57,731 nucleotides of DNA from Rhizobium sp. AAP43 (GTDB taxonomy: Bacteria > Pseudomonadota > Alphaproteobacteria > Rhizobiales > Rhizobiaceae), in the NCBI RefSeq assembly GCF_001296045.1, contig NZ_LJHS01000020.1:1-57731 (forward strand). Direction: 5' to 3'. Positions within the stretch are counted from its first letter, which is position 1. The number at the start of each line of letters is the position of its first letter. Both the position numbers and the translations under genes were made by a program. A model generated the notes under the pieces. It searched no databases. It saw only the letters and a list, made by a program, of their open reading frames with translations, and was not told where the DNA came from. Shown one piece after another: positions 10,319 to 18,491 of this stretch.

Positions 10319-11092
10319 TCAGGCCGCAGTCGCAAGCGGCGCCAGGAAGACTGTCGAGCCGATCAGCGCCCAGTCGTTTATGACATGCACCCCGGTGCTG
10401 ACCCAGATATTCTTGGTCCAAACATAGGCCCAGGTCAGGATCAGTCTGGCGCAGCCGATCACAACAAAGCATTGCACAAAGTTCCAGTCATAGGTCGGCA
10501 GGTGCAGCATCCCGAAGATGACCGCCGACAAAAGCCACGCAGCCAGCACCGCTGCATTGCGGCCCATTCCCGCCTTGTTATGCAGATAGGCAAGGATGGC
10601 GAGGAAGGGCAGGATTGTGATCAGTTCCTCCCCGAGCAACTGCAGGCCGACTTTGGCAAAGAAACTCGCCAGCCGCGCGCCTTCGAGGTCGGCCGCATCC
10701 GCAACCGCTGAATTGGTGCTGACAGTGCCAAAGGTTTGCAGCAGCGCTCCGACGGAAAGGGTCACGATGATGTTGAGGATTGCAAAGCCAAACATCAGCA
10801 GCACGTCGCGAATGCCGACGCGCCTGAAGATTGCCCGCCAGCGACCGGGGGCCGCGATAGCGAGCGCGGCCAGTGGCAAAGCGACGAAAGCGACGGCCCT
10901 GAGCCAACCCGTGACAATATTGTCCTCAAAGGGCAACGGGATGCCAAGCGCTGCAAATCCGCTGGCTGCAGCCGCGAGCACCCAAAGCCAGGCGGTCCCC
11001 GACACGCTTGGTGGAGTGTCTGAGTAGAACGGAAAATCAGGCCCTTTGCGCTCCAGCACCAAACGCTCAGATGCAAATGTCGAATGATCCAC
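10319..11092 (-). CDS. CPBP family glutamic-type intramembrane protease (CAAX/ABI family)
   Basis: 257 residues with about seven to eight membrane segments. The conserved core is present: the Glu pair in GEELITILPF, the FGMLHLPTYDW motif with His, and VHVINDWAL near the C-terminus. These correspond to motifs 1-3 of the CPBP/Abi family, which cleave membrane or prenylated proteins or act in bacteriocin immunity. The start is a GTG with GAGGGGG upstream. It is convergent with the frameshifted ClpP-like gene and stands alone. Substrate unknown. Confidence 0.85.
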   Translation of the reverse strand: MDHSTFASERLVLERKGPDFPFYSDTPPSVSGTAWLWVLAAAASGFAALGIPLPFEDNIVTGWLRAVAFVALPLAALAIAAPGRWRAIFRRVGIRDVLLMFGFAILNIIVTLSVGALLQTFGTVSTNSAVADAADLEGARLASFFAKVGLQLLGEELITILPFLAILAYLHNKAGMGRNAAVLAAWLLSAVIFGMLHLPTYDWNFVQCFVVIGCARLILTWAYVWTKNIWVSTGVHVINDWALIGSTVFLAPLATAA

Positions 11093-11418
11093 GAATGCCC
11101 CCTCTGCCCTGAATTAGAAACTACTTCAATTCACCTGAGGAGCAAGGCTATCTTATTATCGGGCTCACAAATGGGAGAGGTCCAAGAGAGCGTCGTGGTG
11201 GTCTGCTTTGCAGTCGATCGCATGCTGTGACCACAGTCCCACCAGAGAGACCTAGCGACCATGGACGCCATCTTTGATCCCTGGCTTTGGGCTGACGTCA
11301 GCATGGCGGGAGAGCGGCAGTTGGTTCCGCGGTATGTCGTTATCGACTGCTCATGTCTGCGCAGCCGAATGCAACGCTAGGCGTAAGTGAAGGCTGACCA
11401 TTCATATGGCTAGCACGC
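11093..11418. other. Gene-free stretch
   Basis: About 325 bases between the CPBP protease and a tiny exported protein. A partial inverted repeat GAATTGAAGTAG/TTTCTAATTC lies just upstream of the CPBP start on the minus strand. I see no open frame with a ribosome site and no RNA gene. Confidence 0.4.
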
Positions 11419-11658
11419 CTACCGGTTTGGGCTGTGCGTCGCATGCAGCCTGCTGGACTTGTATATCTCGATCGTCGGCATGGCGATGTTAGGACCGGGT
11501 GTCGGCAGGGAGCATAGTTGCATGGAGTCCGGCTCTGTTTTGCCTTTCTCGGACCAGATGAATTCGCCGCGCGTCAGTTCCTCGGCGGGCGGTAGGCTTG
11601 CCAGTGCGCCGATCACACTGACGGATGCTACGGCGACGGCCAGAATTATGGTTCGCAT
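11419..11658 (-). CDS. Tiny exported protein of unknown function
   Basis: 79 residues from the ATG at 11658, which has AAGGAG seven bases upstream; an in-frame upstream start at 11706 has none. A signal peptide (TIILAVAVASVSVIGALA) is followed by a short polar mature part with PTPGPNIAMPTIEIYKSS. One Cys. No family recognised. It follows another tiny exported protein on the same strand, separated by a hairpin. Confidence 0.55.
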   Translation of the reverse strand: MRTIILAVAVASVSVIGALASLPPAEELTRGEFIWSEKGKTEPDSMQLCSLPTPGPNIAMPTIEIYKSSRLHATHSPNR

Positions 11659-11728
11659 TGTTTCGCTCCTTGTCATGGTCTCGGTGCCGAGGCACGTGGC
11701 TGGCACTTTGGTTGAAAGGTGGTCGCCG

Positions 11729-11756
11729 GATCGGCCGAGGTTGCTCTCGGCCGATC
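11729..11756 (-). terminator. Perfect 11-bp hairpin between two tiny exported-protein genes
   Basis: GATCGGCCGAG and CTCGGCCGATC pair perfectly around a 6-base loop, 22 bases after the stop of the upstream gene (11778). There is no U-run on the minus strand after it, so it may act as an mRNA-stabilising or partial termination hairpin rather than a full intrinsic terminator. Confidence 0.5.
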
Positions 11757-11777
11757 TGGTCTGCAGTGCGCCTGGGG

Positions 11778-12035
11778 TCAGGAAGCGTTCGAGATGGTGC
11801 GGTTGACGAGGGTCACCGACTTGTCGGCATTGACCTTGTAGATTTCGCGGACATCGCGACCGTCACCGTTGGAGAAGGTGTGGAAGAAGGTCGAGCCGGC
11901 GGGAGCCTTTTCGAGCATCACATCGCTGTTGTCGTAGGTGATCGAGCCCGGGATCGGCTGGACGGATGCGAAAGCGGCCGTGCCGGCTGCGAACGAAATC
12001 AGGGCAGCGGAGAGAGCGGTAAGGATGGTCTTCAT
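11778..12035 (-). CDS. Small exported protein of unknown function
   Basis: 85 residues. Signal peptide (LTALSAALISFAAGTAAFA) then a 60-residue mature domain with alternating hydrophobic and charged residues (STFFHTFSNGDGRDVREIYKVNADKSVTLVNRT), which reads like a small beta-sheet domain. AAGGA lies eight bases before the ATG. Similar short exported proteins are common in rhizobia; I do not know a function. A long gene-free region lies upstream, so it has room for its own regulated promoter. Confidence 0.7.
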   Translation of the reverse strand: MKTILTALSAALISFAAGTAAFASVQPIPGSITYDNSDVMLEKAPAGSTFFHTFSNGDGRDVREIYKVNADKSVTLVNRTISNAS

Positions 12036-12552
12036 GGTCGTGTTCCTTCAAGGGTTGAGTGAGGGCCGATCTTCGGCCGGTTTCATCTGACTGCTGCTGC
12101 AAAACAGGTCTCTGGCGGGAGGCCTGGTAGGCCGCTGATCTCGCATCCGGGAGGAGAAGACTGCGTGGTTGATCAGCCAGTTCAGAGTGCCAGCGAGGGG
12201 GATGAGGTTCCATTGAACCTGAGTTCGCTCGCTACCAACATTGGTATGCTGCAGCCATGCCGAAGGCAGGGCGGGAGTGACCCATGGTTTGGGTCAAGGC
12301 ATCGATCGGCGAGGGCCGGGATGCGAAAACGGTGTAGCGTCAGCTTGCTCCCCGAGTGCGAAATGCTTGCGATGGCCAGCGGGCAACACGTGCCAATCAC
12401 CCCACATCATCCCGATGTATAAGGACGAGCATACCAGCGGCTGATGGGCTGGTTTTCGCGGGCGGCGTAGACTTGCCGCGCGGGGCCGGGCCGGCGCCGG
12501 AGGCGTCTGTCGGAGACCCAGCACCCACCGCATGGCGAACAGGAGATGACCC
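12036..12552. other. Long gene-free stretch upstream of dps
   Basis: About 515 bases between divergent genes (small exported protein and dps). It contains a 14-base dyad at 12233-12246 and a very GC-rich segment at about 12465-12510. Short frames here have no ribosome sites or recognisable products. It probably holds both promoters. Confidence 0.45.
12233..12246. promoter_or_regulatory. TACCAA-CA-TTGGTA dyad, candidate operator
   Basis: Perfect 6-bp inverted repeat with a 2-base centre, flanked by near-symmetric GC/GC(A). It lies 200 bases upstream of the small exported protein start and 310 bases upstream of dps. Its size fits a dimeric helix-turn-helix regulator, but no cognate regulator can be named. 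Confidence 0.3.
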
Positions 12553-13068
12553 ATGGAGCCTCTCGCAGTCGAAGCGCGCCGAAAGGCCGCACTCACCACA
12601 CCGTCCAGATTTTCACCCGAAGCCGTGAACGACTTATCCGCAGCGCTCACCGGCCTGCTTGCCGATACCTTCGCGCTCTATCTCAAAACCAAGAACTTCC
12701 ACTGGCACATGAGTGGGCCGTCCTTCCGCGACTATCACCTGCTCCTCGATGAGCAGGCAGGCCAGATCTTCGCGATGACCGATGCGATCGCCGAGCGGGT
12801 CCGCAAGCTTGGCGGCACGACAATCCGCTCCAGCGGCCATATCGCCAGGCTCCAGCGGTTGCTGGACAACGATGCGGCCTATGTGACACCGCAGGATATG
12901 CTGGCCGAGCTCCGGGACGACAACGAGCGTTTCGTGTCCTTTGCCCGCCAGACGCATGGGCTCTGTGCCGAGCATGGAGATGTTGCCTCAACCAGCCTGC
13001 TTGAACAGTGGATCGATGAGGGCGAACAGCGTGTCTGGTTCCTCTTCGAGATCTGCCGCAACACATAA
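12553..13068 (+). CDS. dps: Dps family ferroxidase / DNA-protecting protein
   Basis: 171 residues, the usual Dps length. It should form a 12-mer that oxidises and stores iron with peroxide and shields DNA under stress. All five ferroxidase residues are in place: His50 (KNFHWH), His62 and Asp66 (YHLLLDEQ), Asp77 and Glu81 (MTDAIAER). The N-terminus carries Arg/Lys (EARRKAALTTPSRF) that could contact DNA. AGGAGATGACCC precedes the ATG. It is followed by a hairpin at 13116-13150. An AraC regulator lies convergently downstream; no OxyR- or Fur-like site could be identified with confidence. Confidence 0.92.
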   Translation: MEPLAVEARRKAALTTPSRFSPEAVNDLSAALTGLLADTFALYLKTKNFHWHMSGPSFRDYHLLLDEQAGQIFAMTDAIAERVRKLGGTTIRSSGHIARLQRLLDNDAAYVTPQDMLAELRDDNERFVSFARQTHGLCAEHGDVASTSLLEQWIDEGEQRVWFLFEICRNT

Positions 13069-13393
13069 GGAGCGCATGGGAAACGGGTGCGTTCAGGCTC
13101 ACAGCCAGCGATCTAAACGGGACCGGGCCACGATCGGCTTCGGTCCCGTTGCTCTATGCGCCGATCAGCAGCACCAGACCAAACAGCAGAGCCTGCCGCC
13201 AGACATTGTGGCGTGCTCCATTGCGGGAAAGGCTTGGAGATTTTCGGATGGTGAGGTTTTGCCGGTTGGCGGTATCGCGCACGAAGCGCGCGATCAGCGC
13301 GGAAGGCGCCTTCGGCACTCTAAAGGCTAAAGGCGTCGTCGCACGCAGGGCCGCGTGCAACAGAGTAGGCAGCACGGCAGAACGGATGCCGCC
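13069..13393. other. Region between convergent dps and AraC genes
   Basis: About 325 bases. Besides the hairpin at 13116-13150 it holds a 73-codon minus-strand frame (13154-13375, GTG start) ending in a hydrophobic segment; it lacks a usable ribosome site and I do not call it a gene. Confidence 0.4.
13116..13150 (+). terminator. Hairpin after dps
   Basis: AACGGGACCG and CGGTCCCGTT pair perfectly over 10 bp around a 15-base loop, about 48 bases after the dps stop. No U-run follows, so termination would be weak or Rho-assisted. Confidence 0.45.
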
Positions 13394-13945
13394 TCAGGCG
13401 ATCCGCCCATTGCGCCGCCATGCGGCTGGTGTCTGGCCCGTAATGCGGCGGAAGACGCGGCAGAGATGGGACTGGTCGGCGAAACCGCAATCAAGCGCAA
13501 TTTCGCATAGCGGCGTGTCGGTGGTGAGCATCAACTGCTTGGCATGATCGATGCGCCGCCGGCAGATATAGTCGTGCGGGGATGTCCCGAAGCTGGCCCG
13601 AAAGGCGGCAGAAAAATAACTGGTGCTGAGCCGCGTGATCTGGGCCAGCTCATCGATATTGATCCGACCGGCAAGCTCCTTGTCGATATGCCGCTTGACC
13701 CGACCGATCTGCCAGGGAGCCAACCCACCACGCGTCGAGGGCACAGGGTTTTCGGGCAAATCAGGGCTGCCGACTAGGGCGGACGCTTTCCGGAGGAGAT
13801 CCATCGCAGTGTCCTCGTTTTGCTCGACGAGGGACATGGCATGGGCAAGCAGGCGGTTAAGCTGATGGTGCTGTGACGAAAGCGAAACCGCGTCAAGAGG
13901 CGCTCGGTGAAGGCTGTCGTCGATCTGAAACGGTAGTGCTGACAT
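13394..13945 (-). CDS. AraC family transcriptional regulator
   Basis: 183 residues, short for the family. The C-terminal 100 residues form the two helix-turn-helix AraC domain: INIDELAQITRLSTSYFSAAFRASFG and CEIALDCGFADQSHLCRVFRRITGQTPAAWRR. The first 75 residues are a short Gln/Leu-rich region without a recognisable sensor domain. Its promoter region faces that of the FixJ-like gene at 14128. Target unknown; the hydrolase cassette downstream or dps are candidates from position only. Confidence 0.88.
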   Translation of the reverse strand: MSALPFQIDDSLHRAPLDAVSLSSQHHQLNRLLAHAMSLVEQNEDTAMDLLRKASALVGSPDLPENPVPSTRGGLAPWQIGRVKRHIDKELAGRINIDELAQITRLSTSYFSAAFRASFGTSPHDYICRRRIDHAKQLMLTTDTPLCEIALDCGFADQSHLCRVFRRITGQTPAAWRRNGRIA

Positions 13946-14127
13946 GACGATCCCCGGTGGTTCTGGTGTATGGGGAGATCTTCATGCGAACGGCGATTCA
14001 AAGAAATTGTACGGGAATTGATAAGCGTCAGACTGCAGTGCTAGCCTCGCATACCCACGTATAGTTGCCGGAGCAGCGACGCGGGTTTTAAACAAGCTGA
14101 ACACTTAAAATCCCTGGAAGGCGAAGG

Positions 14128-14763
14128 ATGTCCGTGAGCCCTCTCGTTCTGGTCGTCGATGACGAGCAAATCGTCCGCAGTTCTGTCGATAGCCTGCTGC
14201 GCTCGGTTGGCTATCGGGTTAAGGGCTATGCCACGCCGCTTGATCTGTGCCGCGACGTGCAATCCCTGGAAGAGGCCGATTGCCTGATCCTGGATGTGCG
14301 CCTGCCCTTCACCAGTGGCCTCGATTTCCAGCAGAAACTCTCTGAAATGGGCGTCGAAATCCCGATCGTTTTCGTCACCGGCCATGGCGATATACCGATG
14401 TCGGTAAGGGCCATGAAGGCCGGAGCCGCGGACTTTTTGCCGAAACCCTTCCGGGATCAGGACATGCTCGACGCTGTCGCTGCCGCCTGCCTGACCCGGG
14501 CTGCGGCCAAGGGCGAGACCAGGCTCGAGGCGGAACTGAAAGAGCGGTTTTCATCGCTCACTCCGCGCGAGCGCCAGATCATGGAAATGGCGACCAGCGG
14601 CCTGATGAACAAGCAGATCGCCGGCGAACTGGATTTGAGCGAGATCACCGTCAAGATCCATCGCGGCAAGATCATGCGCAAGATGATGGCCAAAACCTTC
14701 GCCGATCTGGTGAAGATGTCGGAAGCGATCTCACGAAATCAGGGCGCGCCGGCGAGCAGATAA
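14128..14763 (+). CDS. FixJ-like response regulator (receiver + LuxR-type helix-turn-helix)
   Basis: 211 residues. Receiver domain at about 5-120 with the acidic pocket Asp11-Asp12, phospho-acceptor Asp56 (LILDVRLP), Thr in VFVTGHGD and Lys in LPKPF. DNA-binding domain at about 140-200: LTPRERQIMEMATSGLMNKQIAGELDLSEITVKIHRGKIMRKM, typical of FixJ. GGAAGGCGAAGG precedes the ATG. No kinase is adjacent, but a large histidine kinase starts at 21779 beyond the hydrolase cassette. It is therefore a candidate partner of that kinase and a candidate binder of the repeated element at 18019 and 21551. Confidence 0.92.
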   Translation: MSVSPLVLVVDDEQIVRSSVDSLLRSVGYRVKGYATPLDLCRDVQSLEEADCLILDVRLPFTSGLDFQQKLSEMGVEIPIVFVTGHGDIPMSVRAMKAGAADFLPKPFRDQDMLDAVAAACLTRAAAKGETRLEAELKERFSSLTPRERQIMEMATSGLMNKQIAGELDLSEITVKIHRGKIMRKMMAKTFADLVKMSEAISRNQGAPASR

Positions 14764-14850
14764 ACTCAGGTATAGTCGATAAAGTTATGAAATAAGTCTA
14801 TTAAGGCATGCGAGGTAAACCCGGTCCCGACCGGAGATTGGCAGATCAAG

Positions 14851-15225
14851 GTGCATGCTCCCAGGCTGATTTCAGTGATCGACGACGAGGTCGAAGTCCT
14901 TCGTGCTACGAGCAGCCTCTTGCGATCCTGCGGCTTCGACGTCGCGACCTATTCTTCCGCCGAAGATTTCCTCCATTCGCCCAGCAACGGCCGCTCGGCC
15001 TGCCTGATTTCCGATGTCCAGATGCCGGGCATGAGCGGGATTGAACTCTTTGCAGCGCTCAGGCAACGCAGAGACCCTGTCCCGGTCATCTTCATCACCG
15101 CCTTTGCTGACGCGCCCGTCCGCCAGCATATCGAGGCGCCCGTCTGCGTGCTTCAGAAGCCCTATCAGGCAGAAGCCCTGATCGCCTGCATCGAGCGGGC
15201 AATCAGCGTCCAGCCGCAGACCTGA
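14851..15225 (+). CDS. Single-domain (CheY-like) response regulator
   Basis: 124 residues, receiver only. Acidic pocket Asp11-Asp12, phospho-acceptor Asp55 (ISDVQMPGMSG), Thr83 and Lys103 (LQKPY) are all present, so it should be phosphorylatable. The sequence is closest to FixJ-type receivers. With no output domain it may act as a phosphate sink, relay or allosteric partner. It starts with GTG; GGAGA lies 14 bases upstream, a long spacing. It lies 87 bases after the FixJ-like gene on the same strand, so the two may be co-transcribed. Confidence 0.85.
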   Translation: MHAPRLISVIDDEVEVLRATSSLLRSCGFDVATYSSAEDFLHSPSNGRSACLISDVQMPGMSGIELFAALRQRRDPVPVIFITAFADAPVRQHIEAPVCVLQKPYQAEALIACIERAISVQPQT

Positions 15226-15254
15226 CGAGGCGCCGAAGCGCCCCGCCTTTGGGC

Positions 15255-16871
15255 CTATTTCCCATCTCGAGTTCTCGCCGAAATGGCGATGAGGTGCCGT
15301 ACCGTCGGTCGCTCCTCGCCTTGGTGATAGCCGATGAGCTGGCCGTGGATCTCGGCGTCCGCGTGCGATGCGCGTTCATGCTGTCGTAGATGCTCGGCCC
15401 AGGACTCGACGAAGAACCATTCAACGATCTGCTCGGGCTTTGCCGCATCCTCGCTCACGCCCCACAGATAGGCGCCGTCTCTCCGCCGCGCTTCGGCATG
15501 GAGGTTGAGCGCGCGGAGGAATGCGGGGCGATCGGCTGCGGTAACCGTGTACTCGATTTGCACCATGACGGGACCCTGATCATGGGCAACGCTATCCGCC
15601 ACGATCGGCTCGGGCCAGTGGTGGGAAGCGGAAAGGTCATCTTCACCCAGCGGCAGCTTGATCAGGTGCATGAGGACTGCGCTCAAGCTCAGGCCGGCGG
15701 CCGCAATCCACAATGTTGTTGTCAGCCCCATTGCTTCGGCCGTGATGCCCCAGGCGACGCTGCCAACCGTCATCGCCCCGTTGAAGACGGTGAGGTAGAC
15801 CGCAAGTGCACGCCCGCGCACCCAATTGGGTAGCACGGCCTGGGCAACACCATTGAGGACGGTGAGCGCCGCGATCCACGCGCTGCCCAGCAAAAAGAGG
15901 CAGACGAAGGCCACCCATTGCGGTGGTGCGAAGGTGAGCGCGACCATGACGCCGGCGCTTAGGATCGCAGATCCCAGGAGAATGGCATCGGAACTGAGAC
16001 CGTTGCGCAGTCTCGGCAGGATGGTTGCTCCGCCAATTGCCCCGGCACCGACCGAGCCAAGCAGCAGGCCGAAGAAGCTCGCTCCGCCGCCGAGAAGATC
16101 CTTGGCGACGAGGGGGAGAAGCGCCCAGGTGGCGCTGGCAAAGATGAAATAGACGCCGGCCCTCAACAGCACGACATGCAGTTTGCGGCTCGAGCGGGCA
16201 TAGCGCAGCCCCGCCCGGAAGGCGCCGAAGAAGTGTTCGGGGATGTGGCTCACCTCGGTCCGCGGGTTTTGCCACCAGAGGAGTGCGCCGATCACAAAGA
16301 GGTAGGTGGCAAGATCCGCTGCATAAGCGAAAGCCGCGCCGAAGGCGCCGAGCAGTATGCCGCCGACCGCAGGGCCGATCGACCGTGACACATTGATCCC
16401 GACGGAGTTCAGCGCGATCGCATTGCGCAACTGGGATCTCGGAACGAGATCCGGCACCATGGATTGCCAGGCGGGACCGGCGATGGCTGCGGCCGTTCCG
16501 CCGACAAGGGTGAGGCCGATCAGCAGCTCGACAGTGATCAGCCCGCGCCAGGCAAGCAGCGTCAGCGCAAGGCTGACCGCCAGCAGCACGACCTGCATCG
16601 CCATCAGCAGCTTGCGCCGGTCGAGAATGTCGGCCAGCACGCCCGCCGGCAGCGCCAGCAGGAAAATCGGCAGTGTCCCTGCCGCCTGGATGAGGCCGAC
16701 GGCACCCGGAGAGGCTGAGAGATCGGCGACGAGCCAGGCACTCGCGACATCGCGCATATAGGTGCCGGTATTGCCGATGACGGTTGCGGTCCAAAGGACT
16801 GCGAAGGCTGTATGATGGAACGGAGCGAGCGCACTGCCTGCCTCCGCTTTGTCAGGCTGCAATTGGGTCAT
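15255..16871 (-). CDS. MFS exporter fused to a C-terminal ABM-like domain
   Basis: 538 residues from the ATG at 16871 (GAGAGG eight bases upstream; an upstream in-frame start at 16940 lacks a site). Residues about 20-415 form a 12-segment major facilitator of the EntS/MFS_3 type: TVIGNTGTYMRDVASAWLV opening and the cytoplasmic GVLADILDRRKLL loop. Residues about 435-530 are soluble and resemble antibiotic-biosynthesis-monooxygenase-like ferredoxin folds (MVQIEYTVTAADRPAFLRAL, IVEWFFVESWAEHLRQHER). A transporter carrying such a domain fits sensing or modifying its own substrate. It is the last gene downstream of the alpha/beta hydrolase gene, with a hairpin between them. Confidence 0.88.
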   Translation of the reverse strand: MTQLQPDKAEAGSALAPFHHTAFAVLWTATVIGNTGTYMRDVASAWLVADLSASPGAVGLIQAAGTLPIFLLALPAGVLADILDRRKLLMAMQVVLLAVSLALTLLAWRGLITVELLIGLTLVGGTAAAIAGPAWQSMVPDLVPRSQLRNAIALNSVGINVSRSIGPAVGGILLGAFGAAFAYAADLATYLFVIGALLWWQNPRTEVSHIPEHFFGAFRAGLRYARSSRKLHVVLLRAGVYFIFASATWALLPLVAKDLLGGGASFFGLLLGSVGAGAIGGATILPRLRNGLSSDAILLGSAILSAGVMVALTFAPPQWVAFVCLFLLGSAWIAALTVLNGVAQAVLPNWVRGRALAVYLTVFNGAMTVGSVAWGITAEAMGLTTTLWIAAAGLSLSAVLMHLIKLPLGEDDLSASHHWPEPIVADSVAHDQGPVMVQIEYTVTAADRPAFLRALNLHAEARRRDGAYLWGVSEDAAKPEQIVEWFFVESWAEHLRQHERASHADAEIHGQLIGYHQGEERPTVRHLIAISARTRDGK

Positions 16872-16942
16872 GACGATCACCTCTCGAAGGTTCGGTGCGA
16901 CGGAGCGCCCTGCTGCAAAACGGGCAGGGTGTAGACACACGA

Positions 16943-16969
16943 AGGCCGCCGCGGGTCAGGCGGCGGCCT
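16943..16969 (-). terminator. GC-rich hairpin between the alpha/beta hydrolase and MFS genes
   Basis: AGGCCGCCGC and GCGGCGGCCT pair perfectly over 10 bp with a 7-base loop, 18 bases after the hydrolase stop. No U-run follows on the minus strand. It may attenuate read-through into the exporter gene or protect the upstream mRNA. Confidence 0.5.
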
Positions 16970-16986
16970 GGGAGGCACAAGCCGGA

Positions 16987-17964
16987 TCAGCTCTTCACGA
17001 AGGCCAGGAGGTCCGGGTTGATGACGTCGGCATTGACGGTCAGCATGCCGTGCGAGAAGCCCTTGTAGACCTTCAGCGTGCCGTTCTTCAGAAGCTTGAC
17101 GGAGATCTCGGCGGAAGCGGCGATCGGAACGATCTGGTCATCGTCGCCATGCATCACCAGCGTCGGAACGGAGATGTTCTTCAGGTCTTCCGTCTGGTCG
17201 GTTTCCGAGAAGGCCTTGATGCCGTCGTAATGGGCCTTTGCGCCGCCCATCATGCCCTGGCGCCACCAATTCTGGATCACGCCTTCATGCACGGTCGCAC
17301 CATCACGGTTGAAACCGTAGAAGGGGCCGGCCGGCACGTCACGGAAGAACTGCGCGCGGTTGGCGGCGAGCGCCGAACGGAAACCGTCGAACACTTCGAT
17401 CGGCAGGCCGCCCGGATAAGCTTCCGTCTTCACCATGATCGGCGGGATGGCCGCGACCAGGACGGCTTTCGCCACACGGCCCTGCGGTTCGCCGAAGTTC
17501 GCGACGTAACGGGCGACTTCACCGCCGCCGGTGGAATGACCGATATGAACGGCATTGCGCAGGTCGAGCTTCTCGAAAACGGCCGAGGCATCGGCGGCAT
17601 AGTGGTCGAGATCGTGACCTTCGCTCACCTGCTGCGAGCGCCCGTGGCCACGGCGGTCATGGGCCACGACTCGGTAGCCGTTGAGGAGGAAGAACAGCAT
17701 CTGTGCGTCCCAGTCGTCGGACGACAGCGGCCAGCCATGATGGAAGACGATCGGCTGCGCATCCTTCGGACCCCAGTCCTTGTAGAAGATTTCGACGCCG
17801 TCCTTGGTGGTCACATAGGTCTCGGTCATTGGTATCGTTCCTTCCTGTTGAAGTGCGTTGAGGGTTTCCGAGGCAAAGACCGGGAGCGTCGATGCCAGCG
17901 AAAGGGTGGCGCCCGCGAGCAGTGCCTGCCGCCGGGACAAAAGGAATTCGTGTTTCTGATCCAT
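16987..17964 (-). CDS. Alpha/beta hydrolase (non-haem chloroperoxidase / arylesterase type), Tat-exported
   Basis: 325 residues. Residues 1-45 are a leader with LLSRRQALLAGATLSLAS, a twin-arginine-like signal; most relatives start at the equivalent of Met46. The fold shows FHHGWPLSSDDW (oxyanion HG), the nucleophile Ser144 in GHSTGGG, the acid in MHGDDDQIVP and His in FSHGM. These are the marks of the cofactor-free haloperoxidase/esterase group. Expected role: hydrolysis or perhydrolysis of a small ester or lactone in the periplasm. It is preceded by one copy of the repeated two-block element (18019-18050). Confidence 0.88.
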   Translation of the reverse strand: MDQKHEFLLSRRQALLAGATLSLASTLPVFASETLNALQQEGTIPMTETYVTTKDGVEIFYKDWGPKDAQPIVFHHGWPLSSDDWDAQMLFFLLNGYRVVAHDRRGHGRSQQVSEGHDLDHYAADASAVFEKLDLRNAVHIGHSTGGGEVARYVANFGEPQGRVAKAVLVAAIPPIMVKTEAYPGGLPIEVFDGFRSALAANRAQFFRDVPAGPFYGFNRDGATVHEGVIQNWWRQGMMGGAKAHYDGIKAFSETDQTEDLKNISVPTLVMHGDDDQIVPIAASAEISVKLLKNGTLKVYKGFSHGMLTVNADVINPDLLAFVKS

Positions 17965-18018
17965 CGCTTGGTTCCTGCTGATTGGATGATCGGAGACTAG
18001 GGCCTGGCTGCCATGCGC

Positions 18019-18050
18019 TCTTGTCGGCTAGGCCGGTTTTTTGGACGTTT
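18019..18050 (-). promoter_or_regulatory. Two-block element, copy B, upstream of the alpha/beta hydrolase
   Basis: Minus strand: AAACGTCC, 15 bases, CCGACAAGA. The same blocks with the same 15-base spacing occur at 21551-21582. This copy ends 54 bases before the hydrolase ATG. It overlaps the last codons of the DoxX gene, so part of it is also coding. Likely a regulator-binding site or an alternative promoter. Confidence 0.6.
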
Positions 18051-18480
18051 GACCGCTCGCATCTGTCCGGGCGACGAGAAGGAAGGCGGCAACCAGACCG
18101 AGATGCTCGAAGAAGGCATTGGTCGCGCCCGTGCGTGCCGGACCCTGCGGCATCGTCCAGAACTGCAGGGCGATGAAGGTCGCCGCGAGCGTGAAGGCAG
18201 CGAGCGCCAAGGCTCCGACGCGGCGATGAAAGCCGGTAATGACCATGGCGGATGCCGCGAGCTCGAAGCCAATCACGCCGGCTGCGAAGAGGGGTGCCGG
18301 CAGGAGGCCGAAATGGGTCATTTCCTGAATGGCGCCCCCGAAATCGAAGAGCTTCGTCAGGGCACCCTGGATATAAGCCGAGCAAAGCGCGCTCAGCATC
18401 AGGACCTTTGCCGTCGATCCGTTCAGCGCATTGCGGCGCGTCGGCGGAGAGGTCTGTTCAAAACGTGTGATCGTTGTCAT
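18028..18480 (-). CDS. DoxX family membrane protein
   Basis: 150 residues from the ATG at 18480 (AGGAGAGAAG upstream). About four membrane segments: SALCSAYIQGALTKLFDF, GVIGFELAASAMVITGF, VGALALAAFTLAATFIAL and LGLVAAFLLVARTD. The pattern, including the Lys-Leu-Phe and Glu in the first two segments, fits DoxX/DoxD-like proteins, which are often linked to quinone or redox functions. It lies 11 bases after the amidohydrolase gene on the same strand. Confidence 0.82.
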   Translation of the reverse strand: MTTITRFEQTSPPTRRNALNGSTAKVLMLSALCSAYIQGALTKLFDFGGAIQEMTHFGLLPAPLFAAGVIGFELAASAMVITGFHRRVGALALAAFTLAATFIALQFWTMPQGPARTGATNAFFEHLGLVAAFLLVARTDASGQTSKKPA

Positions 18481-18491
18481 CGTCTTCTCTC

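Noticed and set aside
12165..12552. Short overlapping frames upstream of dps
   Set aside because: No ribosome sites or recognisable products.
13154..13375. Possible 73-residue membrane protein after the AraC gene
   Set aside because: GTG start without a ribosome site; the only support is a C-terminal hydrophobic stretch. Needs conservation to be called.
15643..16794. Minus-strand 383-codon frame in another phase of the MFS gene
   Set aside because: Arg-rich shadow of the MFS transporter coding frame; no membrane pattern.
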